From assembly GCF_000723185.1 (NCBI RefSeq), contig NZ_CBTY010000009.1, positions 124,001-188,000 of the forward strand: DNA of 64,000 nucleotides, read 5' to 3'. Source of the DNA: Candidatus Nitrosotenuis uzonensis (GTDB lineage: Archaea > Thermoproteota > Nitrososphaeria > Nitrososphaerales > Nitrosopumilaceae). The notes beneath the pieces were generated by a model. It did no database searches and was not told where the DNA came from. It saw only the letters and a program-made list of their open reading frames with translations. How positions within the stretch are numbered: the first letter of the stretch is position 1; every line of letters begins with the position of its first letter. Shown piece by piece: positions 1-8,736 of the stretch. Position numbers and translations under genes: made by a program.

Positions 1-23
1 GCATTACCGCCGCTACCCAAGTC

Positions 24-33
24 CTATTTATAT
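24..33 (-). promoter_or_regulatory. TATA-like box of a leftward gene starting at the window edge
   Basis: On the minus strand these bases read ATATAAATAG, a good archaeal TATA box. A minus-strand ATG lies at positions 4 to 2, about 25 nt downstream, which is the spacing of leaderless genes elsewhere in this window. The coding region itself lies outside the window, so the gene cannot be identified. Confidence 0.4.
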
Positions 34-142
34 CTCTAACAGCTCTTAGTACGCCAACAAGATCAATAATTGAAAAAAGAATGTCCGCTAGTGTCAGAAT
101 TCTCCTAGAGTTTTTCACTAGCAGGAATTTCAGGATGTGAAA

Positions 143-157
143 CTCACAATATGTGAG
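143..157. promoter_or_regulatory. 15-bp palindrome, possible operator
   Basis: CTCACA-ATA-TGTGAG is a perfect 6-bp inverted repeat with a 3-nt spacer. It lies in the 238-bp gene-free left end, about 80 bp upstream of the rightward coiled-coil gene and about 110 bp upstream of the leftward TATA-like box. The short, symmetric form suggests a dimeric regulator site; no regulator can be assigned. Confidence 0.3.
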
Positions 158-238
158 AGTGTTGATATGATAAACATTTCTAGCTTGTCCAATACAGACG
201 ACTAGCACGTCATATCATAGAAGTCCAAAGACATCATA

Positions 239-934
239 TTGACTGAGAAGCACATAAACAAAATAACAAGAGAACAAGAAGAGCTCAAAAAACACTATGG
301 CCAGAATACCAGCGCCGAAGATGAGTGGTCCCATATAACCGGAGTTGGAACGAAGATTGATGCTGCGGATCCCATGGCAGTAACAGACAGGATGATCATC
401 TTTGGCAGGGATCAAGTCAAATCTACAAAGGCAGAACTGATCAAGGAAAAATCTGAGGAATTCATGGATCAGATCAACAACACAAATCAATATCTCAAAT
501 TTGTAAATGCCCATCTTGTTGAAAAAAAGAACAAGCTTGACAAACTAAAAGAGGCAGAAAAAAGATTCAAAGAAGAGATAGAATCACTTCAGGCAGACAA
601 AGTTAAACCCAGAGATGAATTGGAAAAAGTGAACTGCAAATATGTTACAGAAGCGGATAGAAAATCTCTCCTAGTACATCTTGAAAATGAGAAAAACCAT
701 CTCAAGGAGAAAATATCGTATCATGCAGAGCAGATAGAAAAGACTCGTAAAGAAATTGACAAAAAGGAAGAACAGATACAATACCTAAAGCAGGAAATAG
801 AAAATGCTACAAACCAGCAATCTAAAACAGCTGATCCGCTCAAGGTAATAGAGCAGGAGCTTGCAAGATTGGGTGTAAAAGACAATGTGAAAATACGCGA
901 AGCAATAGACATTCTTTCAAAGAAACTACGCTAG
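239..934 (+). CDS. coiled-coil protein of unknown function
   Basis: The 231-aa product is highly charged. From about residue 60 to 215 it is almost continuous heptad-like coiled coil rich in Lys, Glu and Gln, and there is no signal peptide or membrane segment. The opening codon is TTG, preceded at about -24 by an AT-rich stretch (catatcatag) that could serve as a TATA box. An ATG further in (residue 46, PMAVTDRM) is the only obvious alternative. I recognise no family. Architecture alone suggests a structural or scaffolding role. It is followed 25 bp downstream by a secreted-protein gene on the same strand. Confidence 0.75.
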   Translation: MTEKHINKITREQEELKKHYGQNTSAEDEWSHITGVGTKIDAADPMAVTDRMIIFGRDQVKSTKAELIKEKSEEFMDQINNTNQYLKFVNAHLVEKKNKLDKLKEAEKRFKEEIESLQADKVKPRDELEKVNCKYVTEADRKSLLVHLENEKNHLKEKISYHAEQIEKTRKEIDKKEEQIQYLKQEIENATNQQSKTADPLKVIEQELARLGVKDNVKIREAIDILSKKLR

Positions 935-959
935 AACCATAAGCTTTTTTTCTGGTCCA

Positions 960-1556
960 ATGTCTGCCGATTATGTGAAACGTTACGCGCTTTTTGTACT
1001 ATTGATACTTCCAGTGCACATAGCTTTTGCACTCACAGTAGATGTTACAACGGATAAAACCACCTACAATTACGGTGACTACCTTACAGTCATAATCACC
1101 GTCTCCGAAGTTTCAGACAGTGTTGCAGTCATGCACATAGTAGGACCTGATGGAGTTAAAAGTTCGGCAATTCCGATTCCAATAAAAGATATGAACACAT
1201 CAATTACAACGCCAAACGCGTTTGATCCGCAGCTATACAAGGAAGGCAGATACCAGATCCAGATAACATACGCTGGCGCCGATGCCTCTACAGAGTTTGA
1301 GATTGTGGACGCAGGCAATGCCTTTTTACCTTTTGGTAGCAATCTCATAATATCACAGTGGACAGATGGAATTATTTCCGACTATAGCTTGCTCAAGTTC
1401 CTGTCAGACAAGGGTGCAATCTCAATAAATCCTGAAGAATCCATGAAGATTCCACAATGGTACAAAAACAATGCAGGATGGTGGCTTGAGCGAAAGATAA
1501 CAGATGTCGAGTTTCTCAATGCGCTACAATATCTAATCGACCAGAAGATCGTCTAG
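960..1556 (+). CDS. secreted Ig-like protein, thaumarchaeal family
   Basis: This 198-aa protein has an N-terminal signal peptide (hydrophobic core about residues 9-24, FALTV cleavage region). A beta-rich Ig-like domain follows, opening with DVTTDKTTYNYGD, a pattern also present in the secreted protein at 47972-49396. The C-terminus carries a Trp/Lys-rich segment (IPQWYKNNAGWW...) that I recall as recurrent at the ends of thaumarchaeal exported proteins. Start is ATG. Its 3' end overlaps the convergent neighbour by 4 nt. Function is unknown; it is probably a cell-envelope protein. Confidence 0.75.
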   Translation: MSADYVKRYALFVLLILPVHIAFALTVDVTTDKTTYNYGDYLTVIITVSEVSDSVAVMHIVGPDGVKSSAIPIPIKDMNTSITTPNAFDPQLYKEGRYQIQITYAGADASTEFEIVDAGNAFLPFGSNLIISQWTDGIISDYSLLKFLSDKGAISINPEESMKIPQWYKNNAGWWLERKITDVEFLNALQYLIDQKIV

Positions 1557-2401
1557 TTTTTCTTTCTTCCAGCTTTGCCGATTCCCCACAGAACAATCAT
1601 TATTATCATTGCGATAATAAATGCTGCAACCATTGGGGCCACAAACTCAAATGCCATACCTCTACTCGATTTTGGCTCCGAAGCGGATTCATCCAGTACG
1701 CACTGGCCGTTTACAAGTATGGTTCCAGGACCGCAGCTCTGATCAAGAACACACGCGCCATCTTTTAACACCGTGCCTGGTCCGCATATTGATTCTTCAA
1801 TAGGCGGTTCAGTCTCAGGTGTTTCTGCCACCGGCGGAGAAACTTGCTCTACCACACACTGGCCGTTTACAAGTATGGTTCCAGGACCGCAGCTCATCTC
1901 AGGTGTTTCTTGTATTAGGGGCTCTTGAGGAATCTCCTCAGGTATTTCAGCCGGTTCAGTAGGTTCTGCAGGCTCTTCCATAGATTCTCCTACGGGTGCA
2001 AGTCCAAAGTCAGTTCCTATTATATCAACAGAGATTGTTCCTGGAGGAATTTGTATTTGCAAAATTCTTTGTGTGCTAGTTGATGATTCTGCAAATGTCG
2101 TGTCAAGACCATCTATGAGAACTAGGAATTCTTCATCGGAGCCATCATCTGCCTTTGCGTCAAGAAAGCTCCTGTCCAATATCACTTCCAGAGTACCCTG
2201 GACATCCGTAGTAGACATCAGTATTATCAAAGTAGGCGGCTGGTCGTCAGTGTCAAGTCCCAAAACCTCAAGCCCAGTAGCAGTATATTCTACAGTATAC
2301 ACTTTGCCATTGACTTCGACGGAGTCAGTTTCTGCAAATATGCCTGAGGGAGTAATCATACCGAAGGCAATAATAGCAAGGACAAGAAACGCTTTCAACA
2401 A
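1553..2401 (-). CDS. membrane-anchored secreted protein with three CGPGT modules
   Basis: The 282-aa product has a signal peptide (residues 1-23), a beta-rich N-terminal domain to about residue 130, and a Pro/Glu-rich linker. Three Cys-containing modules of the form CGPGT-[IV]-L-x(2)-G-x-C-V follow, at about residues 170-240. A C-terminal transmembrane helix is followed by a Lys/Arg tail (GKAGRKKN), giving a type I topology with the bulk outside the cell. The start is TTG at 2401, with a TATA-like box 26 nt upstream at 2423-2431. The same Cys module occurs in the protein at 47972-49396. Function unknown. Confidence 0.75.
   Translation of the reverse strand: MLKAFLVLAIIAFGMITPSGIFAETDSVEVNGKVYTVEYTATGLEVLGLDTDDQPPTLIILMSTTDVQGTLEVILDRSFLDAKADDGSDEEFLVLIDGLDTTFAESSTSTQRILQIQIPPGTISVDIIGTDFGLAPVGESMEEPAEPTEPAEIPEEIPQEPLIQETPEMSCGPGTILVNGQCVVEQVSPPVAETPETEPPIEESICGPGTVLKDGACVLDQSCGPGTILVNGQCVLDESASEPKSSRGMAFEFVAPMVAAFIIAMIIMIVLWGIGKAGRKKN
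1701..1739. repeat. 39-bp direct repeat, copy 1 (encodes a CGPGT module)
   Basis: This stretch is identical to 1857-1895. Both encode the CGPGTILVNGQCV module of the surface protein, so the module spread by recent in-frame duplication; the third module (between them) is more diverged. Confidence 0.8.
1857..1895. repeat. 39-bp direct repeat, copy 2
   Basis: This is the identical partner of 1701-1739, separated by 156 bp start to start (52 codons, in frame). Confidence 0.8.
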
Positions 2402-2422
2402 CTTTGACCACCTAAAATCTGT

Positions 2423-2431
2423 ATTTTATGC
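2423..2431 (-). promoter_or_regulatory. TATA-like box for the CGPGT surface protein
   Basis: On the minus strand this reads CATAAAATA, centred 26 nt upstream of the TTG at 2401. The spacing fits a leaderless transcript. Confidence 0.45.
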
Positions 2432-2566
2432 TTGCTCTTTGACTTAAACGCTAGGCAAGCAACAATTACGTTCAATTCAGTGTAGAATTTGCAGAATTTA
2501 TGATAAATTAAAAGATAATTTTATTGTGATTGATTGGTCAAAAATATGGCTGTCAGGTTACATTAC

Positions 2567-3499
2567 CTAGATAACGCCACGTAGTATCTGGATTATCTTT
2601 TCTGCTATGACGTTGGCTGCAAGTGATTGTGCCTCTTTTGTCTGTGCGCCTATATGAGGTGTACATATCACATTAGGTAATGTTGCAAGCTTGTTTCCTG
2701 TAGCAGGCTCAACTTCAAAGACATCAAGTGCGGCTCCTCCCAGATTGCCGGATTTTATTGCCTCATACAGTGCATTCTCATCTATTGTTCCGCCCCTTGA
2801 AGTATTGATTATTCTGGCAGTCTTTTTCATTTTTGAGATTCGTTCTGCGTTTATCATGTGTTTTGTGCTGTCTAAAAGCGGGACGTGTAGTGAGATATAA
2901 TCCGCGCTTTGCAAAAGCGTTTCAAGATCCGCTTTGATCAGACCTACTTCCTTTGCAAATTCTGGATCAATTGGAATGACATCATATCCTATTATGTTCA
3001 TGTTCAGTGAGCGTGCAAGTCTTGCAAGTCTTTTCCCAATATTACCAAGCCCAACTATTCCAAGATATTTTCCTGCAAGTTCGGAACCCATGAGTTCTTT
3101 TTTTATCCAATTTCCGTTACGAATTTCCCTGTCGGCCCGCGGAATTTCTCTGGCCATAGATAACATCAGTCCTATGACAAGCTCTGCCACTGCATTCATT
3201 GCGCCTTCCACGGCATTTATCACGCGGATGTTTTTTGCCTTGGCCGCGTTTGTGTCTATGTTGTCAAGTCCTACGCCAACTCGTGCAATGATCTTACACT
3301 TTGTTGCCTTTTCTATCAGATCTGCAGTTATTGTAGTCCTGCTTCTTACTATGATAATGTCAAACTCGCCGATTTTTTTTGCGAGATCTTCCTTTGTTAT
3401 TTGTGGCTCATATGTGATATGCAGGCCGTTTTTTTGAAGAATGTTATTTAGAACCGCATCCACCTGATCACAAATTAAAACAGATTGATTAAGACTCAT
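2567..3499 (-). CDS. serA: D-3-phosphoglycerate dehydrogenase
   Basis: This enzyme oxidises 3-phosphoglycerate to 3-phosphohydroxypyruvate with NAD, the first step of serine synthesis. The product (310 aa from ATG 3499) has the two-domain 2-hydroxyacid dehydrogenase fold. It shows the NAD-binding GLGNIGKRLARLA motif, the catalytic-Arg region NTSRGGTIDE, a downstream Glu and TPHIGAQT with the catalytic His. There is no C-terminal ACT domain, so this is the short form. A GTG 21 nt upstream (3520) is possible, but a TATA-like box at 3521-3532 sits about 28 nt before ATG 3499, which favours the shorter form. It is transcribed alone, tail-to-head with nirK. Confidence 0.88.
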   Translation of the reverse strand: MSLNQSVLICDQVDAVLNNILQKNGLHITYEPQITKEDLAKKIGEFDIIIVRSRTTITADLIEKATKCKIIARVGVGLDNIDTNAAKAKNIRVINAVEGAMNAVAELVIGLMLSMAREIPRADREIRNGNWIKKELMGSELAGKYLGIVGLGNIGKRLARLARSLNMNIIGYDVIPIDPEFAKEVGLIKADLETLLQSADYISLHVPLLDSTKHMINAERISKMKKTARIINTSRGGTIDENALYEAIKSGNLGGAALDVFEVEPATGNKLATLPNVICTPHIGAQTKEAQSLAANVIAEKIIQILRGVI

Positions 3500-3605
3500 G
3501 TAGTGAGGCTTTTTTTGCACAGAATATAATCATTAGGCCAAAATCTGCGATCAGTATATCGGTAAATCATTTTGGAGTTTTAATAAAAAGAAGAAAAATA
3601 GAGGA

Positions 3606-4955
3606 TTATAGTCCTAGTTCTGCCTTTAGTTCGTTAGCACGTTCATCTGTGTACAAGCCGTGGAGGTTAACCTTTGGATGTGCAATGCTGTTCTTGCCCA
3701 TTGGTGGGATTGCATCGCTTGGGTTACCTAAGAGCTCAGCATATGACTTTGCGTTGGTACCCAACTGTTGATTCAGGTTGAACGGGTCACCGACTACCAT
3801 AACTGATGCTGCACCTGTGAAGATTGCTGCATAGTCGTGGTTTACTGCAACGTATACGCCTGGTTCGTCAAAGACCACATCGGCAATCATGCCCTGTGAG
3901 CCTCCGACAAGCCAAGTCTCAGTTCCTTTTGCTTGCACTACGTTTGCTTGAACTACACGGTCGATGATTTCACCTACAATGTGGAAGAATACTGGTTCGT
4001 TTCCTTGGTTTTCGATAAAGAATCGTACCTTTTGTCCTTCCTCAATGAACAACAGTTGTGACTGGTATTGCTTTAGGTCCGGGCTGTTCCATGGTTGTGC
4101 AACAAAGATGTTCTTCTTTGCATCTCCCATGATAAGCTCGTTGTGTGCAGCATTTGGTACATAACCAAATGACATACCGTTAACAACTGTCCAAGTGGTC
4201 TCATGCTTGAACATCTTGCTTTGATCATATCCGCCTGCGTCAGTTAGATACAACTGATTGTATTGCAGTTGGAATTCAAGCGCATCTGCAGGATAAACTT
4301 GTCTGTCTTTAACAACTTGGCCGTTCTTTACTGTTGTCTTGTCAACAACAAGTGGTGCATAACCGTTGAGTGGATCAACGATTGTGATGCCATACATGCC
4401 AGAGAGGACGTGTTGGTCCATTGCTGCGACGTCAACACCAGAGCAGTGGTACTTGAATGTACCCGGCACTTGTGCAACATAGCAGTATGTGTGTGACTGA
4501 CCTGGCAATACCTTGCCAAAGTTTCCTGCACTCATCTCAGATGCGTGCATGTCGTTTCCGTGTGGAGTAAGCTCATCGCTTGGAATTGTCAGGGTCATCA
4601 TTACGACGTCGCCTTGTGTGACTCTAAGGGTCGGTCCTGGGACCTGGCCGCTGAAAGTCATGGCCTTGTATGTGCCGCCGCCAATTACTGGCAGGTCTGC
4701 ACTTTCGCCTGTAAGATTGAACTCTACGACATTCCTTCCTTCTTCGATGTTTGCACAATCAACTGCTGCAAAAGCTTGCGGCATTACCAATTTCAGGCCA
4801 CCCATATCATGGATTTTTGAAATCAGGTCGTCGCTGCTTTTTGCTGCCATTGTAGAACCTACAATTTGTGATTGTGTGTATGTGCTTCCGAATAAGGTTG
4901 CTGCTAAAACCGCTACTGCTGTAACGGAAAATAGCATACTATATCGCTTATTCAT
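3606..4955 (-). CDS. nirK: copper nitrite reductase-type multicopper oxidase (NirK)
   Basis: This is an exported cupredoxin-repeat protein. Counting from ATG 4955, a signal segment (about residues 5-30) precedes two cupredoxin domains. All residues expected of a NirK copper site are visible. The H-x(2)-D-x-H element (HGNDMH) gives a type 1 His, the catalytic Asp and a type 2 His. FKYHCSG gives a second type 2 His and the type 1 Cys, followed by QHVLSGM (type 1 His and Met). FFHIVGE in domain 2 is the likely third type 2 His. NirK is conserved and highly expressed in ammonia-oxidising archaea; nitrite reduction to NO is the family reaction, and its exact in vivo role there is debated. A TTG at 4976 is possible, but the TATA box supports 4955. 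Confidence 0.9.
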   Translation of the reverse strand: MNKRYSMLFSVTAVAVLAATLFGSTYTQSQIVGSTMAAKSSDDLISKIHDMGGLKLVMPQAFAAVDCANIEEGRNVVEFNLTGESADLPVIGGGTYKAMTFSGQVPGPTLRVTQGDVVMMTLTIPSDELTPHGNDMHASEMSAGNFGKVLPGQSHTYCYVAQVPGTFKYHCSGVDVAAMDQHVLSGMYGITIVDPLNGYAPLVVDKTTVKNGQVVKDRQVYPADALEFQLQYNQLYLTDAGGYDQSKMFKHETTWTVVNGMSFGYVPNAAHNELIMGDAKKNIFVAQPWNSPDLKQYQSQLLFIEEGQKVRFFIENQGNEPVFFHIVGEIIDRVVQANVVQAKGTETWLVGGSQGMIADVVFDEPGVYVAVNHDYAAIFTGAASVMVVGDPFNLNQQLGTNAKSYAELLGNPSDAIPPMGKNSIAHPKVNLHGLYTDERANELKAELGL

Positions 4956-4978
4956 CGTGTTTGAGACTTCTACCAACC

Positions 4979-4988
4979 TATATAATAA
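4979..4988 (-). promoter_or_regulatory. nirK TATA box
   Basis: On the minus strand this reads TTATTATATA, centred about 28 nt upstream of ATG 4955. It implies a leaderless nirK mRNA and argues against the TTG at 4976 as start, because that codon lies upstream of the predicted transcript start. Confidence 0.6.
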
Positions 4989-5077
4989 TTCGCATTATTT
5001 CCGTCGAACTATGACGTTTCTTATGCAAATTTTACGCCCGCTGGGAATTTATTTTGGTTATCTTCAGTCAAAGGTGT

Positions 5078-6439
5078 ATGAAATATAGAGTTGACACGGA
5101 TTCACTAGGCGAAGTTAGAATTCCTTCTGATGCATACTATGGCGCTTTCACAGGACGTGCGATCCAGCAGTACCATGTTACTGGTAAGAAATCACACAAG
5201 CATTTGATTGCAGCATATGTTATGATAAAACGCTCAGCTGCGGTTGCAAACATACGCACCAGAGCAATAGATAGAAAGCGAGGTCAGGCAATCATCAAGG
5301 CATGCGATATAATACTTGCAGGAAAGCACCACGACCAATTTGTAATAGAGGAGATAAATTCTGGCGCCGGTACGGCCTTTAACATGAATTCTAATGAAGT
5401 CATATGCAATATTGCGCTTGAAGTTCTAGGAAAGAAAAAGGGTCAATACGATGTTCTCCACCCAAATGATCATGTCAATATGTCGCAGTCAAGCAATGAC
5501 ACATTTCCCACTGCCATGCATGTTGCCATACTTCTTAATCTCAAAGAAACACTTCCTGCAGTAGACATTCTGATAAAATCACTTGCAAAAAAAGCAAAAG
5601 AATTTTCAGGATTTAAAAAAATTGGCAGAACACATCTTATGGATGCCTTGCCAGTTACATTAGGGAGTGAGTTTGCAGCCTATGCCACATCAATTACAAA
5701 AGCACGAAACGCAGTAAGTGCTGCAACAAAAGAGCTTGAACTTGTCGCACTTGGAGGAACAGCAGTAGGCAACGGTGCGAACACACCAAAAGGTTACAGA
5801 AACATTGCAATTTCCGAGCTTGCCAAGATTTCAGGTCTTCATCTAAAACCGGAAAAAGATATGCAGTACTCGCTACAGTCAAAGTTTGCAGTAGCAAACG
5901 CATCATCATCAATTAGAAATCTTGCAATAGAGTTGAACAAAATAGCAAATGACATAAGACTCATGGCGTCAGGTCCAATAGCCGGCCTCTCCGAGATTGG
6001 CATACCGGCAGTCCATGCAGGCTCATCCATCATGCCAGGCAAGGTCAATCCATCTCTGGCAGAGTGCCTTAACATGATATGTTTTGCAATAATTGGAAAT
6101 GACACGGCAGTTGCAAATGCTGCGCAAGGGGGCCAGTTTGAGCTCAATGTCATGCTGCCCGGCATGCTAAAGGCAGTACTAGATTCAACAGATATGCTCA
6201 AGAACTTTCTGCCCATCTTCTCAAAGAATCTAATTGACGGCCTTACTGCAAACGAGGAGCGACTAAAGCAGAACATCGAAAAAAGTCCAGTCATAGTGAC
6301 TTTGCTTGCTCCAAAGATAGGATACCAAAAGTCGGCTGAGCTTTTCAAGGAATCTCTGAAAACTGGAAAGACCATTCGCGAGCTAGTCGTTTCCAAAAAC
6401 CTTATGACAGCGTCACAGGTAGACGCCCTTTTCAAGTAA
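5078..6439 (+). CDS. fumC: class II fumarate hydratase
   Basis: The enzyme interconverts fumarate and malate (TCA reactions and the fumarate step of the 3HP/4HB cycle). The 453-aa product carries HPNDHVNMSQSSNDTFPTAM, GRTHLMDALP and GSSIMPGKVNP. NDHVN-SQSSNDTFPTAMH and GRTH favour fumarase over aspartase, which typically has NNDVNKSQSTND and GRTQ. The N-terminus resembles SLGEVRIPSDAYYGA. I chose ATG 5078, preceded by AAGGTGT, instead of the in-frame ATG 24 nt upstream, which would add nine non-homologous residues. It is divergent from nirK, and the stop is 1 nt before the next gene, so the two are probably co-transcribed. Confidence 0.88.
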   Translation: MKYRVDTDSLGEVRIPSDAYYGAFTGRAIQQYHVTGKKSHKHLIAAYVMIKRSAAVANIRTRAIDRKRGQAIIKACDIILAGKHHDQFVIEEINSGAGTAFNMNSNEVICNIALEVLGKKKGQYDVLHPNDHVNMSQSSNDTFPTAMHVAILLNLKETLPAVDILIKSLAKKAKEFSGFKKIGRTHLMDALPVTLGSEFAAYATSITKARNAVSAATKELELVALGGTAVGNGANTPKGYRNIAISELAKISGLHLKPEKDMQYSLQSKFAVANASSSIRNLAIELNKIANDIRLMASGPIAGLSEIGIPAVHAGSSIMPGKVNPSLAECLNMICFAIIGNDTAVANAAQGGQFELNVMLPGMLKAVLDSTDMLKNFLPIFSKNLIDGLTANEERLKQNIEKSPVIVTLLAPKIGYQKSAELFKESLKTGKTIRELVVSKNLMTASQVDALFK

Positions 6440-6440
6440 A

Positions 6441-7709
6441 ATGGCAAGGATCTGGGTGGAGTCATATGGTTGCTCTGCAAGCTTTGCAGATGCCGAAATG
6501 ATCTCAGGCCTTATTGTGAATGGAGGCCACACACTTGCTTCAAGCGCAAAAGACTCCGATCTGAACCTTATCGTGACATGCTCTGTCAAGGATGCTACTG
6601 CAAATAAGATGGTAAATCGCATAAAGAAGCTAAAAACAAAACCGCTTGTCGTAGCAGGTTGCCTTGCCAAAGCAGAGCCAAGAACAGTTGAACGGTTTTC
6701 TTCTAATGCAAGTCTTCTTGGGCCTAACTCCATAGGAAAGACGCTACAGATAATCGATTCAACACTGCTTGGAAGAAAACAAGTAGAGTTATCAGATACG
6801 GACGTAACAAAAATAGGACTGCCAAAGGTCCGTCTTAATCCCATTGTAGGGATTGTAGAGATAGCAAGCGGTTGCATGAGTGAGTGCACATTCTGCCAGA
6901 CAAAGATTGCAAAAGGCGATCTCAAATCATTTAGAATTGGAGATATTGTAAGACAGGTATCATCAGAGGTGGACGATGGATGCAAGGAAGTATGGCTTAC
7001 ATCAACTGATAATGGCTGCTATGGGCTAGATATCGGTACCACGTTACCAGAGCTTGTAAACAAAGTATCAGAGATCCCAAAAGAATTCATGATCAGAGTT
7101 GGAATGATGAATCCTATGTACATGCCAAGAATAAAGGATCAACTTTTAGCATCATTTGAGAGTGAAAAGGTATTCAAATTCTTGCATGTCCCTGTCCAAA
7201 GCGGCAGCGATAATGTCCTAGCAGACATGAAACGTGGTCATACAGCAGCAACATTCAGGGATGTGGTAAAAAAATTCCGTTCAACATTCCCAGAATTTAC
7301 GATATCTACGGACATCATAGTCGGTTTTCCCACAGAAAGCGAGGAAGACTTTGCAAAAACACTTCACCTCTTAGAGGAGACCACGCCTGACGTGGTAAAC
7401 CTGTCAAGGTACAGTCAACGGCCTGGAACTCCGGCGGCAGGCATGGACCAGATAGATGTATCAGAAGTAAAGCGGAGAAGTAAGGTAGTGTTTGAGTTGA
7501 TAAACAAGATAGCGCTCGATAACAACAAAAAATGGCTTGGGTGGGAAGGCAGTGTTTTGTTTGATGAGCAGACTGCCGATCAGATAAGGGGAAGAAACTT
7601 TGCGTACAAATCCGTCTTTGTGGATGAAAACGTGCAGATAGGACAAAGAAAAAACGTAAAAATCACAAAAGCCACTGCTCATGGCCTTTACGGGTCGCTC
7701 ACTAGCTAA
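6441..7709 (+). CDS. tRNA t6A methylthiotransferase (archaeal MtaB/CDKAL1 type)
   Basis: This radical-SAM enzyme converts t6A at tRNA position 37 to ms2t6A. The 422-aa protein has the three-domain methylthiotransferase layout. The N-terminal domain carries three conserved Cys (SYGCSAS, VTCSVKD, AGCLAK) for the auxiliary 4Fe-4S cluster. The radical-SAM CMSECTFC motif lies near residue 145, followed by VPVQSGSDNVL and the DIIVGFPTE strand. A C-terminal TRAM-like domain is present (GSVLFDEQ... to the end). The archaeal branch corresponds to e-MtaB/CDKAL1. It starts 1 nt after the fumC stop. Confidence 0.87.
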   Translation: MARIWVESYGCSASFADAEMISGLIVNGGHTLASSAKDSDLNLIVTCSVKDATANKMVNRIKKLKTKPLVVAGCLAKAEPRTVERFSSNASLLGPNSIGKTLQIIDSTLLGRKQVELSDTDVTKIGLPKVRLNPIVGIVEIASGCMSECTFCQTKIAKGDLKSFRIGDIVRQVSSEVDDGCKEVWLTSTDNGCYGLDIGTTLPELVNKVSEIPKEFMIRVGMMNPMYMPRIKDQLLASFESEKVFKFLHVPVQSGSDNVLADMKRGHTAATFRDVVKKFRSTFPEFTISTDIIVGFPTESEEDFAKTLHLLEETTPDVVNLSRYSQRPGTPAAGMDQIDVSEVKRRSKVVFELINKIALDNNKKWLGWEGSVLFDEQTADQIRGRNFAYKSVFVDENVQIGQRKNVKITKATAHGLYGSLTS

Positions 7710-7779
7710 AAACTTTAGATCGGAACTTTGATCAAAATTAAGTAAGAAGGTTTTTTATTCTATTTCGCAAGTAACCCCC

Positions 7780-8724
7780 ATGGACTTTAGGGAGCCAGTT
7801 TTATTGGTAGGTATAGGCGGTGCAGGCGCAAGGTTGGCCGCACAAGCAAGCAACCTCACTGGCACGAACTGGGTAGCCATAAGTCATGATAGCAATGACC
7901 TTGGCTCAGAAAACGACATAAAAGTACACACAGAATCTTATGTCAACCCGTCATCATACTTGATTCGTGCTCAGACACAAAAGGTCATGGATAAGATAAG
8001 GGGCAGAATTTCTGATTACTCGACGGTAATTGTGTTTGCAAATCTTGCCGGAAAGGCAGGATGTGCCATTTCCCCACTTGTTGCCTCAGCTGCCAAAGAA
8101 GAAGGCAAAAAGGTGCTCTCGTTTGCACTTATGCCTTTCGGATTTGAAAAGGAACGAATCTTTCTCTCAGGCGTATCGTTAAAGAGGCTACGTACTAGCT
8201 CAGATTCCACCATCGTAATAGACAACGACGCTATCTTAGAAAGCAATCCTGATTTGACAGTAAGCAAATGTTACGAGATAACAAATGCAGCCGTAATGTA
8301 TGTAGTAAATTCACTGCACACATCATCAATTTCAAACGACATTAACATACTGACAACCAGCAGGGATCTCTCAGATGTGGAAGCATCCTTGCGTGATTCC
8401 ATCAAGATGCTCTACGAAGACGCGCCCCCAAATGCAGTCAAAAAAACAATGCTTTACGTATTTGGAACCGACAATGTATCAATAGGAAAAATAAACTCGA
8501 TTACAAACACGCTTTCCGATATTTTTAATGAGCAGAATACGAGTGTCAGCCTTGCAACCACCCAAGGAGACAAGTCCAAGGTAGTCATGGTTACTGCGGT
8601 GCAAGGGGCAACCAAGTTTGACTCTTACGATCCACTCGGCACGATACCACAAGATAGAACACTGGACTGGGATGAACCAGAATCAAGCATCAAAACAGGC
8701 ATAGAACTGTACCAGATGGAATAA
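7780..8724 (+). CDS. divergent FtsZ/tubulin-superfamily protein
   Basis: This 314-aa protein is recognisably FtsZ-like. GIGGAGARLA (residues 11-20) matches the T1 loop. VLSFALMPFGFEKER and SDSTIVIDND match the FtsZ beta strands after the signature loop. DLSD (196-199) retains the two acidic residues of the T7 catalytic loop. The tubulin signature GGGTGTG is replaced by NLAGKAGC (88-95), which would alter phosphate binding, and the C-terminal tail is short. Thaumarchaeota divide mainly with Cdv/ESCRT proteins and carry such an FtsZ relative of uncertain role. A T-rich TATA-like stretch at 7752-7759 lies about 25 nt before the ATG. It is followed by a convergent ribosomal operon. Confidence 0.8.
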   Translation: MDFREPVLLVGIGGAGARLAAQASNLTGTNWVAISHDSNDLGSENDIKVHTESYVNPSSYLIRAQTQKVMDKIRGRISDYSTVIVFANLAGKAGCAISPLVASAAKEEGKKVLSFALMPFGFEKERIFLSGVSLKRLRTSSDSTIVIDNDAILESNPDLTVSKCYEITNAAVMYVVNSLHTSSISNDINILTTSRDLSDVEASLRDSIKMLYEDAPPNAVKKTMLYVFGTDNVSIGKINSITNTLSDIFNEQNTSVSLATTQGDKSKVVMVTAVQGATKFDSYDPLGTIPQDRTLDWDEPESSIKTGIELYQME

Positions 8725-8736
8725 TTTAGAAACTAG

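Noticed and set aside
5078-6439. Aspartate ammonia-lyase instead of fumarase
   Set aside because: NDHVNMSQSSNDTFPTAMH and GRTH are fumarase-type; aspartase has different residues at these places.
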